This document shows positions 14,931 through 21,831 of a stretch of DNA of 23,536 bases, one piece after another. This DNA comes from PLA2 sp036273915. GTDB taxonomy: Bacteria > Planctomycetota > PLA2. The DNA is taken from NCBI GenBank assembly GCA_036273915.1, contig DASUGR010000188.1, positions 1-23,536 of the forward strand, in the 5' to 3' direction. Both the position numbers and the translations under genes were made by a program. Numbering within the stretch: position 1 is the first letter of the stretch; each line of letters opens with the position of its first letter. The notes under the pieces were generated by a model that was given only the letters and a program-made list of their open reading frames with translations, was not told where the DNA came from and ran no database searches.

Positions 14931-16285
14931 TCGCACGGGAATTCCTCGACTTCTCGCGGCCGCTCCGCCTGCACATGCTCGGCGCGGGCGGCAGCGGCAT
15001 GACCCCGCTCGCGCGCCTGCTCCACGCGCGCGGCCACCGCGTGTCGGGCGCCGACGCCCGCGAGGGCAAGAACGTCTCGATGCTGCGCGGCCTCGGCATC
15101 CCGGTCTCGACCGGCGAGGCCGCGGACACGCTGCCGCCCGGGATCGAGGGCGTGATCTTCACGGCCGCGATCCCCGCCGGGGCGGCCCCGCTGGCCGAGG
15201 CGCACCGCCGCGAGGTGCCCGCGCTCAAGTACGCGCGCGCCGTCGGGCTCCTCTCGCGCCAGCTCGAGACCCTGGCGGTCGCCGGGACGCACGGCAAGAC
15301 GACGACGACCGCGATGCTCGCGTTCGTGCTGCGCGAGGCGGGTCTTTCCCCCTGCTGCCTCGTGGGCGGGCAGGTGCCGCAGCTGGAGGAGGGGGGGGCC
15401 GGGGGGACCGGGCGCCTCGTCGTCGAGGCGTGCGAGTACGACAGGAGCTTCCTCCATTACGCGCCCAACGCCGCGATCGTCACGAACGTCGAGGCGGACC
15501 ACCTCGACTACTTCAAGGACATCTTCGAGATCCGGGCCGCGTTCCAGGCCTTCGCGGCGCAGGTGTCCGGCCTCCTCGTGGTGCACGAGTCGCTGCGCGA
15601 CATCCTCGGCCGCGCGAGCGGCGTGCGCGCGCGCGTGCTCACGTACGGGCCCTCCCCCGAGGCCGATCTGCGCGTGACGCCCGTGCCGCCCGCGTCGTTC
15701 GTTGCGGGCGGCCGCGAGTTCAAGCTCAAGGTGCCGGGGTTCCACAACGCGCTCAACGCGTCCGCCGTCCTGCTGGCGACGCGCGAGCTCGGGATCCCGC
15801 GCGAGGTGGCGGCCCGCGCGCTCGAGCGCTTCGAGGGGGTCGGGCGCCGGCTGCAGGTCGTGGGGGCGCCGGGCGGCGTCTCCGTGATCGACGACTACGC
15901 GCACCACCCGACGGAGGTCGCCGCGGGCCTGAAGGCGCTGCGCGACCAGTACACGCCGCGGCGCCTGTGGGTCGTGTTCCAGCCGCACCAGTACTCGCGG
16001 CTCCGGCGCTTCCTGCCGGAGTTCGCCGAGGCGCTCGCGCGCGCGGACCGGATCGTGATCCCGGAGGTCTTCGCGGCGCGCGACGCGGAGGACGACCGGA
16101 GATCCGTGACGCCCGACGACCTCGTGAACGAGGTGAGGCGGCGCGGCGGCGACGCGGTGTTCATCCCCGACTTCAAGGGGATCGTCGACTTCGTCCGGAC
16201 GCAGGCGCGCCCGGGCGACGTCGTGGTGACGATGGGGGCGGGGGACGTCGGCGATGTTGCCGGCCGGCTGGCACAGGCGCTTTGA
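14927..16285 (+). CDS. murC: UDP-MurNAc-L-alanine ligase
   Basis: MurC adds L-Ala to UDP-MurNAc, the first step of stem peptide synthesis, in the cytoplasm. The 452-residue protein has the N-terminal Rossmann motif MLGAGGSGMTPLARLL, where most MurC have GIGGxGMS, the ATP loop GTHGKTTTT (residues 120-128), NVEADHLDYF, the central VPGFHNALNASAV and the C-terminal DDYAHHPTEV and FQPHQYSRLRRF motifs, all characteristic of MurC rather than MurD, E or F. The ATG overlaps the murG stop and has GGAG 8 bases upstream. The last 32 bases are shared with murB. A Gly-rich run near residues 153-162 corresponds to the G-run at 15391-15406. Confidence 0.96.
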   Translation: MIAREFLDFSRPLRLHMLGAGGSGMTPLARLLHARGHRVSGADAREGKNVSMLRGLGIPVSTGEAADTLPPGIEGVIFTAAIPAGAAPLAEAHRREVPALKYARAVGLLSRQLETLAVAGTHGKTTTTAMLAFVLREAGLSPCCLVGGQVPQLEEGGAGGTGRLVVEACEYDRSFLHYAPNAAIVTNVEADHLDYFKDIFEIRAAFQAFAAQVSGLLVVHESLRDILGRASGVRARVLTYGPSPEADLRVTPVPPASFVAGGREFKLKVPGFHNALNASAVLLATRELGIPREVAARALERFEGVGRRLQVVGAPGGVSVIDDYAHHPTEVAAGLKALRDQYTPRRLWVVFQPHQYSRLRRFLPEFAEALARADRIVIPEVFAARDAEDDRRSVTPDDLVNEVRRRGGDAVFIPDFKGIVDFVRTQARPGDVVVTMGAGDVGDVAGRLAQAL

Positions 16286-17138
16286 GCACCGGGCCGCGGA
16301 GGAGCGGCCGCTGGCGCCCTTGACGACCTTCCGCATCGGCGGGCCGGCGGAGGTGTACGTCGAGCCGGAGAACGTCGACGAGCTCGCCGAGGCGATCGCG
16401 AACCTGCGCCGGAGCGGCATCCCGTGGCGCGTCCTCGGCGGCGGCAGCAACCTCCTCGTCGCGGACAAGGGCGTGCGCGGCGCGGTCGTCTCGCTCGCGC
16501 GGCTCGCCGGGATCCGCCGCACGGGCACGCTGGTCGAGGCGGACGCGGGCGCGCGGCTGATCGAGGTCGTCCGCATCGCCGCGAGCGCCGGCCTCGCGGG
16601 CTTCGAGAGCCTCGCCGGGATCCCGGGGCGCGTCGGCGGCGCCGTCTTCGGCAACGCCGGCAGCCGCTACGGCGCGATCGGCGATCTCGTCGTCGCGCTC
16701 GACCTCATGGAGCCCGACGGCACGCTGCAGCGGATCGTCCCCGGCTCGGGGTTCTTCCGCTACCGCCGCTCGGACGTCGGCGACCGGATCGTCGTGCGGG
16801 CGCTGCTCGCGGGGACCGAGGCGGACCCGCGCCTCCTGCGCGCCAAGGTGCGCGAGCTGGTGCGCGAGCGCAAGACGTCGCAACCCGGCTGGGTCGGCAA
16901 CGCGGGCTGCATCTTCAAGAACCCGCCGGGCCACGCGGCGGGACGGCTCATCGACCAGGCGGGCTGCAAGGGCCTCCGCGTCGGCGGCGTCTTCGTGTCG
17001 CCCCGCCACGCCAACTTCTTCGAGAACGACGGCAGCGGCACCGCGTCCGACGTGCTGCGACTCGTCGACGAGGTGCGCGACCGCGTGCGGAGGGCGTTCG
17101 GCGTCGAGCTCGAGATGGAGGTGCGCCGTTGGGAGTGA
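16254..17138 (+). CDS. murB: UDP-N-acetylenolpyruvylglucosamine reductase
   Basis: MurB, an FAD enzyme that reduces UDP-GlcNAc-enolpyruvate to UDP-MurNAc with NADPH. The 294-residue length and arrangement fit the shorter type II enzymes. FAD-binding segments are TTFRIGGPAEVYV and VLGGGSNLLVAD; further motifs are SLAGIPGRVGGAVFGNAG, FRYRRSD (Tyr170) and GNAGCIFKNPPG. In the last motif Cys219 stands where E. coli MurB has the proton-donating Ser229, a conservative change. The final acid is in ELEMEVRRW. The ATG at 16254 overlaps murC by 32 bases; this is needed to include the conserved N-terminal helix. The gene ends inside the start region of ftsQ. Confidence 0.94.
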   Translation: MLPAGWHRRFEHRAAEERPLAPLTTFRIGGPAEVYVEPENVDELAEAIANLRRSGIPWRVLGGGSNLLVADKGVRGAVVSLARLAGIRRTGTLVEADAGARLIEVVRIAASAGLAGFESLAGIPGRVGGAVFGNAGSRYGAIGDLVVALDLMEPDGTLQRIVPGSGFFRYRRSDVGDRIVVRALLAGTEADPRLLRAKVRELVRERKTSQPGWVGNAGCIFKNPPGHAAGRLIDQAGCKGLRVGGVFVSPRHANFFENDGSGTASDVLRLVDEVRDRVRRAFGVELEMEVRRWE

Positions 17139-17962
17139 AGGGGAAGGCCGACGCGGCCGCCTCCGCGGCGAAGGCGTTCCTCTCCTCGCGGCTCCTCTGG
17201 ATCCTGCTCGTCCTCGGGCTCCTCTGGGTCGGGGCGCGGCGCGCGCAGGACAGCCTCGCGAGGGATCCGCGGTTCCTCGCGATCCCCGCGGGCCTCGACG
17301 CGCGCGGACCCGCGTGGGGCGGCGACGAGGTCCTCGCGCCGGTGCGCGAGGCGCTCCGGCGGCTGGGCCCGCTGAACCTCTTCGACCGGGGCTTCGAGGC
17401 GAAGGTGCGCGCGGCGCTCGCCGCAGTGCCGGGCGTCGCATGCGTCAAGGACGTCCGCCGCCACTGGCCGAACCGGTACGGCATCTCCTTCCGCCTCTAC
17501 CGCCCGGTCGCGGTGGTCGCCTGGCGCGGGAAGGAGATCCCGGTCACCGCGAAGGGCGTCGCGCTCCCGTACGAACCCTACGCCCGGGCGTCCGACGGGC
17601 TCTTCCGGATCGTCGGCGTCGCCGAATCCCCGCCTGCCGCGGGCAGGGAGTGGCGCTCGGAGGCGCTGCGTGACGGCCTCGCGACGCTGCGGCAGCTCGC
17701 CCCTAACCTCGACCGGATCCATCCGCTCCTCCTCGGCACGATCGACGTCTCCCACGCGCGCGACCCGAGGAAGGGCGTCGCGCTCGGGGGCGACGCCCAA
17801 GTGACGGTCCTCTGGGGCCGCCCCCGCGCCGTCATCGGCGAGAACACGGTCGAGAAGAAGCTGGGCCTCCTCGAGATCGCGGCGTCGAACGTGCGCGCGG
17901 TCGCGGGCCGGATCGTCGACGTCCGGTTCGACACGCTCTTTCTGCGACAATCCGCGGAGTGA
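17129..17962 (+). CDS. ftsQ: Cell division protein FtsQ/DivIB
   Basis: A 277-residue bitopic protein. The cytoplasmic start is short, a transmembrane segment covers about residues 21-37, and the outer part contains a POTRA-like region (about 50-125, with AALAAVPGVACVKDVRRHWPN and the following RYGISFRLYRPVAVVAW) and then an FtsQ-type domain. FtsQ links FtsL/FtsB to the septal synthase. Sequence identity with known FtsQ looks low, but the pattern and the place after murB are standard. The start is assigned to TTG 17129, because GGAGG (17117-17121) is 7 bases upstream; GTG 17135 is the alternative. The gene overlaps murB by 10 bases and the next gene by 4. Confidence 0.85.
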   Translation: MGVKGKADAAASAAKAFLSSRLLWILLVLGLLWVGARRAQDSLARDPRFLAIPAGLDARGPAWGGDEVLAPVREALRRLGPLNLFDRGFEAKVRAALAAVPGVACVKDVRRHWPNRYGISFRLYRPVAVVAWRGKEIPVTAKGVALPYEPYARASDGLFRIVGVAESPPAAGREWRSEALRDGLATLRQLAPNLDRIHPLLLGTIDVSHARDPRKGVALGGDAQVTVLWGRPRAVIGENTVEKKLGLLEIAASNVRAVAGRIVDVRFDTLFLRQSAE

Positions 17963-18501
17963 CGATCCCGCCGCGCGAGGCCCTCTCGGGAATCCTGCTC
18001 CTCGCACTCCTCTGCGGCGCGCTGCTGGTCGTGCCCGAGTCCCCGGGACCCGGGCCGCTTGCGCTCGTGACCGGCCTCGCGGCCCTCCACGGCGCGCTCC
18101 TCTCGCCGCTCCTCGCGACGGGCCCCGCGTCGTTCGGCTTCCTCGGGCCCGTGCTCGCGCTGCCGGCGCTCGCCGCGACCTCGTACGGGCACCCCGCCCC
18201 GGCGCTCTGGGGCTCGATCCTCCTCGCCGCGTTCGCGGCCGCTTCCGGATCCGCGGCGCGCGCGCTCGGCAGGGAGAGGAGCGGCCTCTACGCGCCCACG
18301 ATCGTGCTCGCGTTCGCGGCGCCGTACGCGCTCCGCTACCTCGTGCTCGAGTTCGGGGACGCCGCTTCGTCGGACGCATGGCTCCTGCTCTCGCCGTGGG
18401 CCGCGGCCCACCGGATCGCCGCGGGCGCGGTGCCGCCGGTGCCGGCGGTGCTCGCGCTCCTCGCGTGGCCCGTGTGGGCGATCGCGCGGAGGGGACGGTG
18501 A
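17959..18501 (+). CDS. Unknown polytopic membrane protein in the ftsA position
   Basis: A 180-residue, Ala/Leu/Pro-rich protein with five to seven hydrophobic segments (about 8-25, 33-52, 59-75, 82-100, 113-128, 158-175) and short loops. I recognise no family. The size is like MreD or a small permease half, but motifs for neither are seen. It starts at a GTG overlapping the ftsQ stop, and its own stop overlaps the next gene, so it is translated as part of the dcw operon. In most bacteria ftsA and ftsZ would stand here. A role in envelope growth is suggested by position only. Together with the next gene it may make a two-part membrane complex. Confidence 0.8.
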   Translation: MTIPPREALSGILLLALLCGALLVVPESPGPGPLALVTGLAALHGALLSPLLATGPASFGFLGPVLALPALAATSYGHPAPALWGSILLAAFAAASGSAARALGRERSGLYAPTIVLAFAAPYALRYLVLEFGDAASSDAWLLLSPWAAAHRIAAGAVPPVPAVLALLAWPVWAIARRGR

Positions 18502-19661
18502 GGGCGCTCCTGCCGCTCCTCCTCCTCTCCGCTGCCGCCACGGCGGCGGTCGAAGCGCCGCTCGGGCCCTTCGCGCGACCCGGCGTCCCCGTGCTCCTGC
18601 GGAGCGACCGGCCCGTGGTGGTCGACCTCGAGGGGTGGACGTTCCGCGTGGACGGCACGACGCCCGTCTTCCCGCCCGTGCTGCCGTGCGCGGTGCGCGT
18701 CGATGGCGAAGAGGTCCTGCGGCTGACGGAGCGGCCGGAGCGGCTCAAGGGCGTTCTCCCCGACGCGCCGCCCGATCTCGCCGGCGACGCGATCCCGATC
18801 GACGGCGTGGCGCTCGCGAGCGGCGCGTGGCGTGCGCTCGACCTCTTCGACGCGGTGATCGTGACCGGGCCCGTGCGCGGCGACGAGCCGTGGTTCCCCT
18901 GCGTCGCGCAGTGGGTGCTCGCGGGCGGCTCGGTCGCGGTGGCCGATGCCGCGCGCCTGTTCCCCGACGGGACCGGGCTCGGCGCCGCGGCCGAGCGCAT
19001 CGAGGACCTCCCGCCGCCGCGGATCCCCGCGCCCTCCAACGTGCGCCCCGACGTGTACGCGCTCGTGGAGGACGTCGCGAGCATGTCGCCGCCGTTCCGC
19101 GCGGCGCGATGGGTGGTCCTCGGCGCCGCGCTCGCGTGCGTGCTCCAGATCCTCTTCGCGGTGCGCGGGAGGATGCGCGCGCGGACGCTCGCGGCGGGTC
19201 TTGCGGCGGTCGCGCTCCTGGGCGCGGCCGCGGGGATCCTTCGCACGCGCGCGGACTTCACACCGGTCGGCCGCGGACGCATCGAGATCTCCTGGGCGGG
19301 CGGGGGAGCCGAGCGCGTGCGGACCTACCTCGTCTACGCCAACGCGGGTCCCGGGGCCTTGGCGCCGCACGCGCCGGACGCGCTCCCGGTGCTCTTCGGG
19401 AGCAACCGCGAGGCGTGGTGGAGGGGTCCCGGGGAGGAGGCGCCCGTCGGGGAGGGGGTCGTCCGGATCTTCCTCGTCGAGGAGGTGCGGCGGTCCCCCG
19501 GACCCCCCCCGCTTCCCCCCGGAGAGCCGCCCCGTGACCTCTGGAAGCGCGAGCGGCCCCTCCGCGGGGAGGTCCGCGCGGGCGCCACCCCCCTTCTTCC
19601 ACCCGAGGCCGTGGCCGCCGTCCCGCTGCTCGTGGCCGTCCGGGCCGTCGTCCAAGATTGA
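18498..19661 (+). CDS. Unknown exported membrane protein with a Rossmann-like domain
   Basis: A 387-residue protein. A signal peptide covers about residues 1-17 (hydrophobic core and ATAA cleavage-like end). An extracytoplasmic domain to about 200 contains FDAVIVTGPVRGDEPWF and WVLAGGSVAVADAARLF, a spacing like the glutamine-amidotransferase-fold domains of membrane proteins such as the GldG / ABC-auxiliary family. Two membrane helices (about 204-222 and 231-249) lead to a C-terminal beta-rich domain with a Pro-rich stretch (334-345). The family resemblance is weak and from memory. The GTG start at 18498 overlaps the previous stop and has GGAGG 5 bases upstream. It is the last gene before the rplM promoter, whose TTGACA box contains its stop codon. 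Confidence 0.78.
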   Translation: MRALLPLLLLSAAATAAVEAPLGPFARPGVPVLLRSDRPVVVDLEGWTFRVDGTTPVFPPVLPCAVRVDGEEVLRLTERPERLKGVLPDAPPDLAGDAIPIDGVALASGAWRALDLFDAVIVTGPVRGDEPWFPCVAQWVLAGGSVAVADAARLFPDGTGLGAAAERIEDLPPPRIPAPSNVRPDVYALVEDVASMSPPFRAARWVVLGAALACVLQILFAVRGRMRARTLAAGLAAVALLGAAAGILRTRADFTPVGRGRIEISWAGGGAERVRTYLVYANAGPGALAPHAPDALPVLFGSNREAWWRGPGEEAPVGEGVVRIFLVEEVRRSPGPPPLPPGEPPRDLWKRERPLRGEVRAGATPLLPPEAVAAVPLLVAVRAVVQD

Positions 19662-19686
19662 CACCCGGCCGGGGTGGCCTTACGTT
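19658..19686 (+). promoter_or_regulatory. Promoter of rplM-rpsI
   Basis: A perfect TTGACA (19658-19663) and TACGTT (19681-19686) are 17 bases apart. Transcription would start about 5-6 bases before the rplM ATG at 19699, so the leader is almost absent; no Shine-Dalgarno sequence is seen. The -35 box overlaps the TGA of the preceding gene. Confidence 0.6.
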
Positions 19687-19698
19687 CTTGGGCTTCCC

Positions 19699-20145
19699 AT
19701 GAGGACCACGCCCATCCCCAAGCCCGGCGAGATCGAGAACCGCTGGTATCTCGTCGATGCCTCGCAGGAGGTGCTCGGGCGCGCCGCCACGCGGATCGCC
19801 CGGATCCTCCAGGGCAAGGACCGGCCCACCTACACCCCGCACGTCTGGACCGGCAGCTTCGTCGTCGTCATCAACGCCGGGAAGATCCAGGCGACCGGCA
19901 ACAAGGACGAGGACAAGGTCTACGACTGGTACTCGGGATATCACGGCGGCCACAAGCACCGGACGCTCGCGCAGATGCGCGCGAGCAAGCCGGACGAGAT
20001 CCTGCGGCGCGCCGTGCGGAGGATGCTCCCGAAGTCGCGGCTCGGACGGCGCATGCTGTCCGCGCTGAAGATCTACCCGGGCCCGGAGCATCCGCACACC
20101 GCGCAGAACCCGGAGCCCGTGACGTTCGCGAGGAGCGCCCGATGA
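19699..20145 (+). CDS. rplM: 50S ribosomal protein L13
   Basis: L13 is an early-assembling protein of the large ribosomal subunit. The 148-residue sequence has RWYLVDASQEVLGRAATRIA, then the conserved GSFVVVINAGKIQATGNK and the YDWYSGYHGG segment, and MLPKSRLGRRMLSALKIYPG towards the end. The length is close to the E. coli protein (142). The ATG at 19699 gives the family's N-terminus. It overlaps rpsI by 4 bases (ATGA), the usual L13-S9 pair. Confidence 0.98.
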   Translation: MRTTPIPKPGEIENRWYLVDASQEVLGRAATRIARILQGKDRPTYTPHVWTGSFVVVINAGKIQATGNKDEDKVYDWYSGYHGGHKHRTLAQMRASKPDEILRRAVRRMLPKSRLGRRMLSALKIYPGPEHPHTAQNPEPVTFARSAR

Positions 20146-20534
20146 GCGTGCAGTACATCTGGGGAACCGGCCGCCGCAAGACGTCGGTCGCCCGGGTCCG
20201 CGTGAAGCCCGGTGCCGGCGAGTTCAAGGTCAACGGCCGCGGCTTCGACGAGTACTTCCAGACGGACGCGGTGCGCGTCGTCGCGAAGGGCCCGCTCAAG
20301 GCGACCGGCGCGGGCGACCGCTTCGACGTCTTCGTGAACGTGAGCGGCGGCGGTCCCGTCGGGCAGGCGGGCGCGGTGCGCCTCGGCGTCGCGCGCGCGC
20401 TCCTCAAGGCGGACGCGACGCTCGAGCCCGCGCTCCGGGAGGCCGGCTTCCTCACGCGCGACGCGCGGATGAAGGAGCGCAAGAAGTACGGCCAGCGCGG
20501 CGCCCGGCGGCGCTTCCAGTTCAGCAAGCGCTAG
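20142..20534 (+). CDS. rpsI: 30S ribosomal protein S9
   Basis: S9 sits in the head of the small ribosomal subunit, its C-terminal tail reaching the P-site tRNA. The 130 residues match the E. coli length. The start has WGTGRRKTSVARVRVKPG; the end has the basic tail KERKKYGQRGARRRFQFSKR with the invariant final SKR. AGGAG (20131-20135) lies 6 bases before the ATG, and the start overlaps the rplM stop. It is transcribed towards a small minus-strand gene 20 bases away. Confidence 0.98.
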   Translation: MSVQYIWGTGRRKTSVARVRVKPGAGEFKVNGRGFDEYFQTDAVRVVAKGPLKATGAGDRFDVFVNVSGGGPVGQAGAVRLGVARALLKADATLEPALREAGFLTRDARMKERKKYGQRGARRRFQFSKR

Positions 20535-20554
20535 CGAAGATCGGCCGCGGCCGG

Positions 20555-20761
20555 TCAGAACTTCTGGCGGCGGTGCGCCCGGCGGCGCTCCGGCCACTCG
20601 ACCCGTCGCAGCACGGCCTCGACGTTGACCGACGGCGGAGACGCGCTGGGCACCGCGTTCGGAATCCCCTCGGTGGTTCCGTGCAGCACGAACCTCTCGC
20701 GGCGGTCTTCCTCGTCCTCGCCCGGCGGCGTCCCTGCCGTCCCGGGATTTCTCTTCGCCAT
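20555..20761 (-). CDS. Small basic hypothetical protein
   Basis: A 68-residue protein starting at ATG 20761, with a strong AGGAGGG (20772-20766 on this strand) 4 bases before it. The first half is polar and acidic (TPPGEDEEDRRERF), the middle has VLHGTTEGIPNAVPSASPP, and the end is very basic (WPERRRAHRRQKF), which suggests nucleic acid or ribosome contact, but no family is recognised. A longer frame upstream to 20998 overlaps the FHA gene and has no support. It is convergent with rpsI and divergent from the FHA gene. The ribosome site and probable -10 make it a real gene rather than a chance frame. Confidence 0.6.
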   Translation of the reverse strand: MAKRNPGTAGTPPGEDEEDRRERFVLHGTTEGIPNAVPSASPPSVNVEAVLRRVEWPERRRAHRRQKF

Positions 20762-20783
20762 GGGTCCCTCCTGTCGCGGACTC

Positions 20784-20789
20784 ATTCTA
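20784..20789 (-). promoter_or_regulatory. Probable -10 of the small basic protein gene
   Basis: TAGAAT on the minus strand (5 of 6 bases to consensus), 22 bases upstream of the start codon and 11 bases ahead of the ribosome binding site. No clear -35 is seen. Confidence 0.35.
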
Positions 20790-20829
20790 GGTCCGCGCGG
20801 AAGCAGGGGGGAAGGCCGAAGCCCGGCGC

Positions 20830-20835
20830 TATATT
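20830..20835 (+). promoter_or_regulatory. Probable -10 of the FHA gene (leaderless)
   Basis: TATATT (5 of 6 bases to consensus) ends 6 bases before the GTG at 20842, so the transcript would start at or next to the start codon. No ribosome site is present, in agreement. No clear -35. Confidence 0.45.
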
Positions 20836-20841
20836 GGCCCG

Positions 20842-21831
20842 GTGCCCTTCCTCGTGTGGGACTCCCCTGCGGGCAGGAACGTCCGGGAGCTGGACCGCGC
20901 GCTCCTGGTGATCGGGCGCGATGCGGGCTCGGACCTCGTCCTGGACGACGCGACGGTCTCGCGGCGCCACGCCCTCGTCCAGGTGGAAGGGAGCGCAAAG
21001 GTGACGGACCTGCGCTCCACGACGGGCACGAGGATCAACGGCGCGAAGCTCAAGCCCGACCTTCCCTGCACGCTCGAGCCCGGCGATTTCCTCCAGGTGG
21101 GCAAGGTGGTCCTCTCGTACCACGCCGCGCCCCCTCCCCCCGCGCCCCCCTCCCCTCCCCCGCGCCGCGAGGCCCCGCCCCCGCGGCACGCCCGCGGATT
21201 CCCGTGGAAGCACGTGGGGATCGGGGTCGCGTTCGTCGCGGTCGCCGGGGCCGCGGCCTTCCTCGCGCTCCCGCGCCGGGACGCCGCAGCCCCCGCGGCC
21301 GGGGAGACGGCGTCCGCTCCCGCGCCGGTCGAGAGGGCGCCGCGCGTCCCGGAGCCCGCGCCGGCGCCGCCCGAACCGGCACCGAAGGCGACGGAGCCCG
21401 ACGCGCCGAAGGAGCCCGAGCCCGCGGCGTCGAGGACGCCCGAACGCGCGGGCAAGGGCGAGCTCCCGCCGCCCGACGCCGCGCCGGACCTGCCGGACCT
21501 GATCGAGGTCGACGGGAAGATCCGCTTCGCGGCGCGCGTGACGTCGCTCGGCGATCCCATCGAGGCGGTCGGCGCCGACGGGCGGCTCTACGCGATCCCG
21601 GCGAAGCGCGCCACGCGCATCGAGGACCGCGCCGATCTCGCGCGGCGTGTCGCGGTCGCGCGGCGCAGGCTCGCGCCGGACGACCTCCTTGGGCGCGTGG
21701 CGCTCGCGGGCTGGTGTCTCGACCGGCGGATGAACGCCGAGGCGCGGACGCTCGTTCGCGAGGCGCTCTCCCTCTCGCCCGAGGACAAGTCCGCGCGCGC
21801 GCTCGACGCGCGGCTCAGGGAGCAGGGGTGA
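20842..21831 (+). CDS. FHA-domain membrane protein
   Basis: A 329-residue protein. Residues 1-93 form a forkhead-associated domain, which binds phosphothreonine peptides: GRDAGSDLVLDD (25-36), SRRH (40-43) and STTGTRING (59-67) are the phosphate-binding positions, all present. A Pro-rich linker leads to one membrane helix (about 124-144), then a long Pro/Ala/Glu spacer (148-220) and a C-terminal domain (about 222-329) whose last part looks like a TPR-type helical pair (LAGWCLDRRMNAEARTLVREA). The FHA domain would be cytoplasmic and the C-terminus outside, so it may pass on Ser/Thr kinase signals to the envelope; no kinase is in the window. It starts at GTG 20842 without a ribosome site and overlaps hemD by 4 bases. 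Confidence 0.88.
   Translation: MPFLVWDSPAGRNVRELDRALLVIGRDAGSDLVLDDATVSRRHALVQVEGSAKVTDLRSTTGTRINGAKLKPDLPCTLEPGDFLQVGKVVLSYHAAPPPPAPPSPPPRREAPPPRHARGFPWKHVGIGVAFVAVAGAAAFLALPRRDAAAPAAGETASAPAPVERAPRVPEPAPAPPEPAPKATEPDAPKEPEPAASRTPERAGKGELPPPDAAPDLPDLIEVDGKIRFAARVTSLGDPIEAVGADGRLYAIPAKRATRIEDRADLARRVAVARRRLAPDDLLGRVALAGWCLDRRMNAEARTLVREALSLSPEDKSARALDARLREQG

Noticed and set aside
16760..19282. An 840-codon open frame on the minus strand opposite murB, ftsQ and the two membrane genes
   Set aside because: Composition is Arg, Ala and Ser-rich with no motifs; the + strand genes have overlaps, ribosome sites and clear families.
20542..20553. Palindrome CGGCCGCGGCCG between rpsI and the small minus-strand gene as a bidirectional terminator
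   Set aside because: The self-complementary run leaves no loop and no T-run follows; such palindromes are common at this GC content.
20762..20998. Upstream extension of the small minus-strand protein
   Set aside because: It crosses the FHA start region on the other strand, and a strong ribosome site marks the internal ATG at 20761.
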